DNA of 64,000 bases from Galaxea fascicularis (Eukaryota; Cnidaria; Anthozoa; Scleractinia; Euphylliidae), in assembly GCA_948470475.1 (NCBI GenBank), contig OX419336.1, positions 42,767,056-42,831,055 on the forward strand, read 5' to 3'. The notes below the pieces were generated by a model. It did no database searches, was not told the origin of the DNA, and was given only the letters and a program-made list of their open reading frames with translations. Every line of letters begins with the position of its first letter. The first letter of the stretch is position 1. This document shows, piece after piece, positions 55,360-64,000 of the stretch. The translations under genes and the position numbers were made by a program.

Positions 55360-55485
55360 GCGGAAAACATAAATTAAAGTGTTTGCAAGCTTCTCAAACA
55401 CCATACGTTTTTGTTTATGTAGTGATTTAGAAAGAAGAGTTTGTGAACTGTCACTTAGTTTTGTTTTCTTTGCATGTCAGTTGTA

Positions 55486-55491
55486 TTAAAC
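55486..55491 (+). terminator. Polyadenylation signal of Ly6 gene 2
   Basis: ATTAAA in the conserved context TGTATTAAACACTT, 127 bp after the stop, matching gene 1. Confidence 0.6.
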
Positions 55492-55514
55492 ACTTTCGTT
55501 TTGAGTTGTTGTTG

Positions 55515-55983
55515 TTGTTATAGGGTCTCAATTGGGTTAAACGTCAGCCGTTGAACAGAGACTAAAGTTTGACGGTCAACCGTCAAAAAAAGGCAATTTT
55601 ACCGTCAACTGTCGAAAAAGTGGTTTTTTTTCTTAGAATGAAGTTTTTATTGCGATACACACTCACTACATGCTTACTTTACTACATTATTTCCATTATG
55701 TTCACTTACAGTACTTGCATGTATTATTAGCCGTCAGAAGGGTTCAGGGTCTTTCAAATCTCCCCACTTTTAGTCTCTTGAATCCTTGTTCCCAACTGAT
55801 TCACTCGCTGGTTTCTAATCTAATGGCTTCATTGGCTTTACAACCGACTTCCGTCTGGAAACTGTGCGTCCAGTTTCAATTTGATTATTACCACTGACAT
55901 CCCTGCAGCTGATCAAAATGTTGCAAATTATTATCCAGCGATAGTGAGAGTAAGTTAAACAAAAGTGCTAAACGGCATGTACT
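55515..55983. repeat. 3' flank of Ly6 gene 2, duplicated after gene 1
   Basis: Co-linear with 19540-19886 (GGGTCTCAATTGGGTTA, GTCAGCCGTTGAACAGA, the GACGGTCAACCGTC words, GACTTCCG(T/G)TCTGGAA). A small insertion, TTAGAATGAAG...GCATGTATTA at about 55633-55728, is not present in the gene 1 copy. Confidence 0.75.
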
Positions 55984-56062
55984 GACTAGGAAATGTCGGA
56001 ATATTACTGTAAGAGGGGCTATGAGCGCCATTATGGACAGAGTGTGAGTTAAACAGAAATGC

Positions 56063-56180
56063 TAAAGGTCGAAATACAGTCGAACATCCGGTTGCGACCA
56101 CCTCTCGTAAGCGACCAGTTTTCCAAAATACCAAACGTTTCCAAGTCAAATCACTATATTTGGAACCTCTTGTAAGCGAC
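56063..56180. repeat. MITE fragment with CTCGTAAGCGACC ends
   Basis: TACAGTCGAACATCCGGTTG, CACCTCTCGTAAGCGACCAG and CCTCTTGTAAGCGACCACCC resemble a widespread invertebrate MITE end. Only one side is visible; it abuts the duplicated block at 56186. Confidence 0.4.
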
Positions 56181-56185
56181 CACCC

Positions 56186-56910
56186 CTTAAAAGTAGCTTA
56201 TGAGTAGCTTATCTGTTTTTAACACTTGGTGGGTCCTGTCCGATCCTCGTTTTGTCGACGCCGTACAAGAAATGTTGAATTTTTAACGTTTGCCTGTTCA
56301 ATAAACTTTATGATACATTTACAATATTTTGCTGGCTTCACAGTGACCCGCAGATTTTTCCTTGCTAAGCTCATTTGTTTATCAAGACTACGGTAATGTA
56401 GACCGCTTTCAGCCCGCCTTTTCTCTCAAAATCCGTCGAGTTCTTATCCTTGCGTGTGCGTTCGCAAAACAACGCGGTTAAAAAACAAAAGAGATAGGCC
56501 GAGATAGTTTCTCTTCTCGTGCGCCCGCCCGCTCCTCGTTTCTTCGCAATCATTTTCGTCCCACTTTTTGTCCGGTGAGCGTTAGAGAGATTGTTTCAAG
56601 TAGTGCTTGGAGGCTTCACTGATAAAGTGGCCTCTCCACTGACAGTCCTGATTCGAAAGAAGACAATGTATACTCGGCGAAAAGAATGAGACGACAAATT
56701 GGTGAAACAGAAAAGGGCACTTTAACTTTAAAAGCGTATCAACATACGGTACCCTACACTTTCGTTTGCCTTTCCATTTGCCCTCTCTGCAACATGCCGT
56801 TAAGCGCTTCGTTCAGAATGTTTTTTAAACCTATCTATTTGCGAACCGTTGACATCTTATATTTGTGTAGGACTTCCTAAGGGACTTGCTAAACATTAAA
56901 TACAAATATT
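56186..56910. repeat. Segmental duplicate, downstream copy (pair with 14266-14990)
   Basis: About 725 bp at roughly 95% identity with 14266-14990, same orientation. It lies just after the gene 2 3' flank. By symmetry, 14266-14990 marks the end of a lost upstream unit, and the pair delimits one duplicated Ly6 unit. 56911-57417 has nothing that I recognise. Confidence 0.85.
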
Positions 56911-57313
56911 TATTATTCCACCATTATGTCATTTTACCATATAAGGTCAAGAGAAGGCGCAAAATACGAGGACGTAATACACTGTAGTGTCCTAGTTTAA
57001 CAGGTTTACAATACCGGCGGATGAAGGAGCAAATATACTGGATGTTGAGACTGCTTGATTATCATTTTTGAAGGAAAATTAATTGTAAAGCCTTTATTTT
57101 TTAGTGAAAGAGTTGTTTTCGACGCCCGAAATGACCGAAAACTAGTACAAACATGCCAATCACCTGTCATTTTACCTTTCCGTTTTATCCAATCAAATAA
57201 AGATCATTTAACTGGCTTTCGTGTTTTTTACGTCATTCGCACAGACAGAATCCGGATGTTTTGGATACTCTTACCAGAAAATAGAGGCCAAAATAACATT
57301 TTTTTTTTGTAGC

Positions 57314-57353
<40 letters not shown>

Positions 57354-57417
57354 CCCGCGAAGATTTTGTTCATTGTTAACGTCATTTTCACAGACGGAAT
57401 CAGGGGGGTGTATGTAA

Positions 57418-57543
57418 AACACGGAACCCACCCGGAACCTACCGGAACCTGCCGGAACCACCCGGAACCTAATCGGAACCACCCGGAACCTAGCCGGAAC
57501 CACCCGGAACCCCATAGAACCTACCCGGAACACCCCGGAACCT
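57418..57543. repeat. Minisatellite, CCGGAACC(A/T)CC units
   Basis: About twelve imperfect copies of a ~10-11-bp word (CCGGAACCACC / CCGGAACCTAG), with a higher-order ~21-bp period in part. The ORFs through it are repeat artefacts. Confidence 0.85.
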
Positions 57544-57599
57544 TGACAGAAAAACAAAATAATAAAAATGAAATAAAAGTAATAAAAATCAAATAAAAT

Positions 57600-58220
57600 A
57601 AGTAGTTTTCACCTCAAAAAGCATAAGAAGGCATGTGACTAACAGAGTGTTTGCCATGCCAAAGGTCAAAGTGCAAAGTATTTTGACTCGCAACCACGCG
57701 CGTTGGGCAAGACAGCGAGAGAGGTTCTACCTTTTTCTAACCCGACCATGAGGCGGCATCATAGAAGATGAATCTGAAGATGACGATACTGAAGAGCTAC
57801 ATCACTCAGTTTTCATCATAACCTAGGAAACTTGTCCAATTGCCAGGTAACAACATTTACTTCTACAAACAGAAATGTGACTGTTTCCTGAGTTCAGTAA
57901 GATTAAAAGCTGATCGCTTTCCTAAAAATCTGCTCACAAATTTACGCGGTGCCATTTCATTTCAACCGTGCTGTAAAGACCGAACAGAACGATCATGACG
58001 AGCTAATCAAATTCCTTTCCTCGCCGGAAACAAGTCCAGAAAAGGACAGGTAAGAGCAGGTTCATTAGCTTTCGTTTAGGCGAAGCGAGACAACTAGAAC
58101 AAAACCAAGTTATTCCGGAACTTTTTTTTCCAAGGTAGTTCGTTTTGATCAAATAATGGTAAAACTCCCTTATGTTTGAACTGGGTCAGGGTGTGTAAGT
58201 GCATAATATTGTACTAAAAC
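57600..58220. other. Intergenic, nothing recognised
   Basis: Mixed-composition sequence with no ORF, RNA gene or repeat end that I can support. It lies between two minisatellites. Confidence 0.35.
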
Positions 58221-58221
58221 C

Positions 58222-58292
58222 CGAAACAACCAAACGAAACGGCCAAAACGAGCGAAACGAAACCACCAAACCGAAACGACCGAAACGAGCAA
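58222..58292. repeat. Minisatellite, CGAAACGA(C/G)C units
   Basis: Seven or so imperfect ~10-bp words (AAACGAAACGGCCAAAACGA, CCGAAACGACCGAAACGAGC). Confidence 0.7.
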
Positions 58293-58648
58293 AATAGTAA
58301 GTAAATAAAGGAAAAAGCTAGAACCACGGCCTTGATCTCTGTCACGTTACTATATCAGCCTGCCCGGCTCGCACCCAATCCAGGTGTGGGACATCGTGAC
58401 AAATTCGCTCCGCGCCTGTAAAGATATGGATGAGCACCAGCACGACGAGCATGAAGTCATCGAGAAAAAGCTGGATATTTTTCACATTTTGAATGGTATT
58501 CTGGTTAAAACAAGAAATCGAATTTCCTAAAAAAGGTTACCTGGTCGTATCGTAGACTCGTAGAAGGTGGCGAATGGTCTTTTCCAAAAAGACTTTGTGC
58601 AGCATTCCTCATGCGAACCGAGACTTTATTTTATCTCTAGAGATATGT

Positions 58649-58770
58649 ACGGGTCCGCAAATGATCCCAGGAACGCAAATGATCCCGGACCGCAAATGAT
58701 CCCCAAATCGGACCGCAAATAATCCCGGACCGGAAATGATCGCCATATTGGACCGCAAATGATCCCGATC
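58649..58770. repeat. Minisatellite, GGACCGCAAATGATCCC units
   Basis: Six copies of a 17-bp word GGACCGCAAATGATCCC with small variants (TCCGCAAATGATCCC, GGACCGGAAATGATCGC). 58293-58648 and 58771-58913 hold nothing that I recognise. Confidence 0.85.
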
Positions 58771-58918
58771 AAAAAATAAGGAATGGCATGGATTGTGGAA
58801 TAAGGTGGATAGGGAATTGGCGTACGTGAATACCGATATTTTTATTTAAGCCATCTTATAATTATAATGGCTCACAACTTGCTTTTTTTAATACTTTCGA
58901 CTAAATTTTGTTGCTAAC

Positions 58919-59025
58919 TGTTATGATACGACAACAACAACTTTTTAATTGTCCATGAACGAGCACATGGAGAGCGAACGCGCCAGGTCACATGACAATG
59001 ACGTAATAACAATGACATCATAACA
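58919..59025 (-). repeat. 3' LTR of Gypsy element 2
   Basis: 107 bp. Two differences from the 5' LTR (GAGCACATGG/GAGTACATGG and GACGTAATAA/GACCTAATAA). Confidence 0.93.
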
Positions 59026-59124
59026 TGTTCCCCTTTATAAAAGATAGAAAACCTAAGGAGAAGTACTGAAAGAAATCAAAAGCAAAAGAAAATAATGTCT
59101 CTAACAACACTGTTCGCAAAGTTC

Positions 59125-61952
59125 CTAAGACGTGTAATCTTGAAAACGGACTGGCGGTCTAACTGTACGGCCACTCCTTGTTACGGTAGGACAGGACGCC
59201 ATAGGGACAGCAGTTGTTTTAGGATTAGCTGGACCAGGAGTTGCCTCTCCAAAATTTCCTGGGGGTGTGGCATACTGGATAGGTTGCTGTTTCTTGTTGG
59301 TATCACGTGGTTGCGCAGAACTAGTCAACAGGTTTGCTGCAGGTGGAACTAAACGTAGCTGCCTACGATTTCTTCGATAGGTACGGTTACCAGATACAAC
59401 AGCATAGGAGCGTGGTCCAATCATCTTCTTACACACTGCTTCAGTCCAGGTGTTCTCATTTGGCTTCTTCATTCTGACAGTCTGACCAGGCTGTAGTTCA
59501 GGCAATGCTTTTCCTTTAAGGTTATAGTAGTAGGCCTGCTTTTGTCTGGAGGCAATTAGCTTTTGCTGCACATCCATTGGCGGGACTGTTGCTGGTTCAA
59601 GCAGTCTTGGTGTTAGCGGTAGCAGGTTACGTGTTCTTCTGCTGAACAGTCTTTGAGCTGGAGAAGAGCCAATTTCAGCAGGTGTATTGCGGTAGTCTAA
59701 AAGGGCAAGATATGGATCGAACTTTCCAAGAGCTGCCTTCTTCATGATATTTTCACAGATTTTAACTGCACTCTCAACCTTTCCGTTGCTTTGAGGGTTG
59801 TGAGGTGAGGAGGTAATGTGTTGAAAGTGCCAGTCTTTTGCAAACCTTGCAAAATCCGCAGAATCGTACTGTGGGCCGTTGTCAGAAATGACAATCTCCG
59901 GTATTCCATGACGGCTAAACTGCATTTTCAGCTTGTTGATGACAGATCTGGAATCTGTAGTCTCCAACTTGTCAACTTCAAAAAACGATGAATAGTAATC
60001 AACGGTTATCAGGTACTGTCGCCCATCAAACTGCAACAGGTCTGTTCCAACTTTCTGCCAGGGCCTTGATTGAATTTCGTGCGGCATCAGTGGTTCTCGA
60101 GGCTGCTCTGGCTTGTAGGAATTACAGACATCACACTTGAGGATGAAACCTTTCAATTCAGCATTCATCCGTGGCCAATAGAAAACTTCTCTTGCACGGC
60201 GGCTACAACCTTCAATACCCAGGTGAGACGAGTGAATCTTTTCCATCATCTCCTTTCTTAAACTGGCCGGTACAATAATACGGTCGGCCTTGAACAGTGA
60301 TTTCTTCTTTTAAAGAGAAATAAGGCCTAATTTCTTGGGGGTATTTCGGCTTGAGTACTTGGCCAACCTTCCAAGACAGTGGACATCAGGATCTGAAGGT
60401 CAGCATCACAGGCAGTGACTTTCCTAAAGTCGTTAAGGCGTGCATGGGAGATAGGTAGATCATCAACCAGAACTATTTCCTCAACCTCATTGCAATACTC
60501 TGTCTCTGAGCAAGGTTCGTCCACATAGGCTCTGGACAGGGGGTCAGACATAACCATATTCTCTCCCTTCTGGTACTTCACATCAATGTTGTATCGCTGA
60601 AGGCGTAACAGCATCCGCTGGAGACGCTTGGGGGCAGAAGCAAGGTCTTTCTAGCAGATGGCCTCCAAAGGCTGGTGATCTGTTTTGACATGAACAATGT
60701 CTCGACCATAGAGGTAGGTATCAAACCTCTCACATGCAAAAACTACTGAGAGAAGTTCTTTTTCGATTTGGGCGTAGCGGCCTTCGGCGGGAGTAAGTGC
60801 CCTTGAGGCAAAAGCAACTGGCTGACCTCCCTGGAGTAGGGTTGCGCCAAGTCCAGATAGCGATGCATCACATTCAACTGTAACGGCTTGTGTGACATCA
60901 TAAAACTTGAGCACCGGAGCCTCACAAACAAGACTCTTTATTTTCTGGACAGCTGCATCATGAACTGGGAGCCAGGACCACTCAGCATCTTTAGCTTCAA
61001 GACGACGCAATGGTTCTGATACACTGGACAGGTTTGGAAGGAACTTCGAAAGATAATTAACCATGCCAAGAAATCTCTTCAGTGATGTCACATCTGCTGG
61101 GGTAGGCATGTCCTTAATAGCATGGACCTTGTTTGGATCTGTAACGATACCATCAGCAGTCAGCAAATGACCCATGAAAGGTACTTCGGAAAGGCGGAGC
61201 TTGACTTTCTGAGGATTAAGAGTCAGATTCAGCTTGCGGCACCTTTCAAGAAATGCAGTTAAATTGTGATCGTGATCCAGGACTGCGTCTGCAGCTGTGT
61301 CTCCAAAACCACACACGAGAAAGTCGTCAGCTATGACCTCCACTCCCCGAAGACCCTCAATTGCTTCATTCATTTCCCGCTGCCATACCTCAGGCGCAGA
61401 AGAAATGCCAAACGGCATTCTTAACCAGCGAAATCTGCCAAATGGAGTATTAAACGTGGTGTAATAACTGGAACTCTCTGACAGCTTCACTTGCCAAAAA
61501 CCACTTTTCGCATCCATGACACTGAAGACCTTTGCCTTGGTGAGTCGGGATGTAACATCATCCACTGTAGGTAGGGGGTAGTGTGAACGCTTAATAGCAG
61601 TGTTCAAATCTTTGGGGTCCAGGCATACACGGATTGACCCATCTTTTTTGGGCACGGCCAAAACACTGGATACCCAATTGGTTGGCTCAGTAACAGGTGC
61701 AATGATCCGGTTGCTAACCAAGTTTTCCAACTCTGCCTTCATGGCATCTCTCTTAGGAACAGGCACTCTACGAGGAGGATGTACTACAGGACTAACATTC
61801 CCATCCAATGACATACTGTATTCTCCAGGTAAGCAACCAATACCATGAAATACATCAGCGAAGGGGCTAAGGACAGGATCTGTAATAATACTCTCAGATA
61901 CTGCTTTCTCTGGAGTAGCAGCTGTTAACACTGTTAACGGGGGCATGAACAC
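59125..61952 (-). pseudogene. pol: Gypsy element 2 pol (RT, RNase H, integrase), interrupted
   Basis: RT/RNase H is open from 61952 to 60651: VSSVLAVPKKDGSIRVCLDP, YPLPTVDDV, MDAKSGFWQV, MPFGISSAPEVWQ, and VIADDFLV for the catalytic YxDD (A instead of Y); RNase H VECDASLSGLGATLL, TDHQPLEAI. A TAG at 60651-60653 then breaks the frame. The same frame continues 60614-60327, and one or more indels around 60250-60330 shift into the integrase frame 60249-59125. Integrase shows the zinc-binding H/C pattern (SHLGIEGC, CDVCNSYK) and DDE core (GTDLLQF, ISDNGPQYDS, NGKVESAVK). The RT frame overlaps gag-protease by ~59 nt in another frame, as expected for programmed frameshifting. Confidence 0.92.
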
Positions 61953-63132
61953 CAGGGACCATGATTTTAATGAGACCCATACCTTGACAAGACTTTAAAC
62001 CCAGCAAAGGTGTAACCCTTTGATCAACAATGACAAAGTTCAGTTCATGTTTGTTACCATTATGCTCAACTTTCAGCCTTGCAGAGCCCAATGCCTTTCG
62101 CTTTGAGTGATCATGCATCACTAGTGTGATATCTTTAGGAACAATGCTAGCTCTATTGAAATCATTGGTGGCTCTGATGTAATCCTCCAATGGCAAAATA
62201 TTTGCTGATGAGCCTGTATCAATCTGGAATGTTACTGAAACAGTGCCATTTAGAGTAACTGGAACAAGAGCCTGATCTTTGCCACCAATGTTATTTATGT
62301 AGAAAACTTCCTCGACATCATTAACATTCACATTCACAGACTTACTGCGACATTTGACTGCGAAGTGTCCGACTTTGCCACATTTCTTGCATGTTTGTCC
62401 GGATGCTGGACATAGCTTTCTGTCAAATGCATGTTTGCCACCGCAGAAGAGACATTCTTTAAGTTTGCTGTTAGACGAGGGGTTCCGAGAGGAACTTTTC
62501 GGGAGCTTCCTTTTCTCCGATTCCTTCTGTGGCTTAGGTTTGTGTTTCACAGCATTGACATCTTCCTGAACCGAAGCTTCACCTGCAATTTCCGAGGCTT
62601 GCGAATGAGTAACCTGACTGGCTTTGATCATGTCAACGGCTTTATCCAGGTCGAGATCACGCTTTCCAAGCAGCTTTTCCCGAATCCTGTCATCCTTTAC
62701 TCCAAGAATCAAACGATCGCGAACAAGCGATTCACGAAGCGTTTCAAAACCACAGTTCTCAGACAGCTTCAACAAAGCTGTTATGTAACAATCGAGCGAC
62801 TCACTCGGCAATTGCTCACGTTTGAAGAAAACAAACCTTTCGTACGTTTCCTTCCGAGCAGGAACGCAGCGCTCTTCAAACTTTTCCAAAACTTTGTCGA
62901 TTTTAAGAGCATGAGACGCATCCTCCCACTGAAAGGTTTCGTACATGTCCAATCCCTCCTTGCCAACAACGTTTAACAAAGAAGCAACACGAACTTCATC
63001 CGCCTTCCTATGAATGCCAGCTGCTAATTCATAGAATTTCCACTCTCGGCGAAACAACTTCCAGTTTTCACCTTGGTGCAAACGGTCGGATAAATTCAGC
63101 GGAGCGGGAGCTTTGGCAGTCGTGGTGGCCAT
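61894..63132 (-). CDS. gag: Gypsy element 2 gag-nucleocapsid-protease, open
   Basis: 412 codons from an ATG at 63132 (MATTTAKAPAPLNLSDRLHQ). Capsid-like helices to ~190 (GENWKLFRREWKFYELA, ERFVFFKREQLPSESLDCYI, LRESLVRDRLILGVKDDRIR), a basic linker, a zinc-binding segment (CLFCGGKHAFDRKLCPASGQ then CKKCGKVGHFAVKC), and an aspartic protease FQIDTGSSANILPLEDY with a LLGLKSCQ flap/C-terminal motif. Unlike pol, this frame is uninterrupted. It is separated from the 5' LTR by ~135 bp of leader. Confidence 0.9.
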   Translation of the reverse strand: MATTTAKAPAPLNLSDRLHQGENWKLFRREWKFYELAAGIHRKADEVRVASLLNVVGKEGLDMYETFQWEDASHALKIDKVLEKFEERCVPARKETYERFVFFKREQLPSESLDCYITALLKLSENCGFETLRESLVRDRLILGVKDDRIREKLLGKRDLDLDKAVDMIKASQVTHSQASEIAGEASVQEDVNAVKHKPKPQKESEKRKLPKSSSRNPSSNSKLKECLFCGGKHAFDRKLCPASGQTCKKCGKVGHFAVKCRSKSVNVNVNDVEEVFYINNIGGKDQALVPVTLNGTVSVTFQIDTGSSANILPLEDYIRATNDFNRASIVPKDITLVMHDHSKRKALGSARLKVEHNGNKHELNFVIVDQRVTPLLGLKSCQGMGLIKIMVPGVHAPVNSVNSCYSRESSI

Positions 63133-63267
63133 GTTTGTATCAGAATTGAACGCAGACTATAACCTTGTCTGTCAGCTACCAACCGCGAACAAATCGTTGA
63201 AACTTTCAGGAAACGTAGGAACCACCGTCAACTCCGAAAATGGGTTAAAATCCGGCTTCTGACGCCA

Positions 63268-63374
63268 TGTTATGATACGACAACAACAACTTTTTAATTG
63301 TCCATGAACGAGTACATGGAGAGCGAACGCGCCAGGTCACATGACAATGACCTAATAACAATGACATCATAACA
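63268..63374 (-). repeat. 5' LTR of Gypsy element 2
   Basis: 107 bp, 105 identical to the 3' LTR. Followed on the plus map by the second CTAAC of the target duplication. Confidence 0.93.
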
Positions 63375-63379
63375 CTAAC

Positions 63380-64000
63380 TACGATGTTATGAAATTCACC
63401 ACTCAATCAATCAACAAAACACGGCTTGGCTTGCATTTCTTTGCAGTTCTCAATAAAATTATGATCAGTGCAACATACAAGTACATATGCTCTTTTGTTA
63501 AACACTGATATTTCGGTGTTATAGTTAAATAACATTTTATCAGCCATTAACGCCACTCGTCTAAAGACATGATCTAACCATGAAGAACTGTGACAGATGA
63601 CGCTGTCAGCTGAGTAGACTTCCAAAGCTACAACACTTCATCACTCTGTAAAACACCTAGTGTGTAGCACTGGAAATTTGAACAAATTTATTTTGTAATT
63701 TTTTCTTGGTCGTATTTTTGCATTAATTCCTCGGGAATGACTACTTGAGTATTCTAAGAAGCCAAAATTCCAAGCTATAGTTATGAAGTTCAGCTTCATG
63801 ACCAAACAAGGCCAAGGCTTGCGCTTCGTTTTGACAATTAGCTCTTTGTTATGTGCTTGACTACTATTGCTACCGGGATTTCGAGAATGTTTACGAGTAT
63901 GTGTATTTCTTAGACTTCTAAGTCAATAGATCATTTTCACATGACGTGCTTTTATCCTCATCAGGCATAGGAGGCGGTATAGTTATATCCCTTTACAATT
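63380..64000. other. Intergenic to window end, nothing recognised
   Basis: A 72-codon minus-strand frame at 63625-63407 has no recognisable features. No repeat ends seen. Confidence 0.35.

Larger units (their letters stand above)
58919..63374 (-). mobile_element. Ty3/Gypsy LTR retrotransposon 2, complete ends, broken pol
   Basis: A 4.46-kb minus-strand element with 107-bp LTRs (58919-59025 and 63268-63374) that differ at two positions. They start TGTTATGATACGACAACAAC and end ATCATAACA. A 5-bp duplication CTAAC lies at 58914-58918 and 63375-63379. The minus strand next to the 5' LTR reads TGGCGTCAGAAGCCGG (primer-binding-site candidate). A purine tract AAAGGGGAACA abuts the 3' LTR. Gag, zinc knuckle and protease are in one frame, RT/RNase H in another, and integrase follows. 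Very short LTRs and compact size suggest a small-LTR Gypsy clade. Confidence 0.95.

Noticed and set aside
57333..57596. Repeat-peptide ORFs (FRVVPxR, HPEPxRN) at 57.4 kb
   Set aside because: Direct product of the CCGGAACCACC minisatellite, open on both strands for composition reasons.

Overview
This window is eukaryotic genomic DNA. It has GT-AG introns, no operons, three-finger (Ly6/uPAR) secreted-protein genes, and dense, mostly metazoan-type transposable elements: Ty3/Gypsy, CR1/L2-like, R2-like and L1/Tx1-like LINEs, tRNA-derived SINEs, P-type and RecQ-carrying DNA transposons, and palindromic MITEs. The repertoire fits a cnidarian, most likely an anthozoan coral. That is an inference from family resemblance, not from a species marker.

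Host genes: I can support only two, a tandem pair of GPI-anchored Ly6-like proteins on the + strand. Gene 1 has exon 1 at 16218-16263 and exon 2 at 19024-19364. Gene 2 has exon 1 at 30069-30114 and exon 2 at 55022-55359. Both have a conserved 5' flank, the same two-exon design, 12 cysteines and a nearly identical GPI-signal end, while the middle of the domain has diverged. Further diverged copies of the flanks (8900-9440, 13555-13925, 14266-14990, 25040-25905, 56186-56910) show that the window is a mosaic of old segmental duplications. These serve as internal empty-site controls for several insertions.

Layout: 0.3-0.8 kb, 5'-truncated LINE with a 17-bp target duplication. 1.4-1.8 kb, two inverted-repeat elements. 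2.4-8.8 kb, a Gypsy element on the minus strand with a SINE inside gag. 9.5-13.4 kb, a LINE cluster. 14-20 kb, Ly6 gene 1 and flanks. 20.9-22.0 kb, a degenerate ~145-bp tandem repeat. 22-29 kb, SINEs, a LINE and unexplained sequence. 29.8-55.4 kb, Ly6 gene 2, whose single intron has grown to 24.9 kb. 56-64 kb, flank copy, three minisatellites and a second Gypsy element (58.9-63.4 kb).

The most interesting content is in the gene 2 intron. At 33393-44452 lies an 11-kb P-superfamily-like transposon with ~646-bp near-identical terminal inverted repeats. It carries an apparently intact nine-exon transposase gene and, convergent to it, an intact PIF1-type (SF1B) helicase gene. Each terminal repeat also holds an outward-facing 90-codon ORF ending in a splice donor. 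About 190 bp away begins a second helicase-bearing transposon (44644-54042), with a RecQ-type (SF2) helicase and a broken DUF6589-like gene, resembling the helicase-encoding Academ lineage. It is itself riddled with nested foldback elements. The P-like/PIF1 unit is my best candidate for a previously undescribed system.
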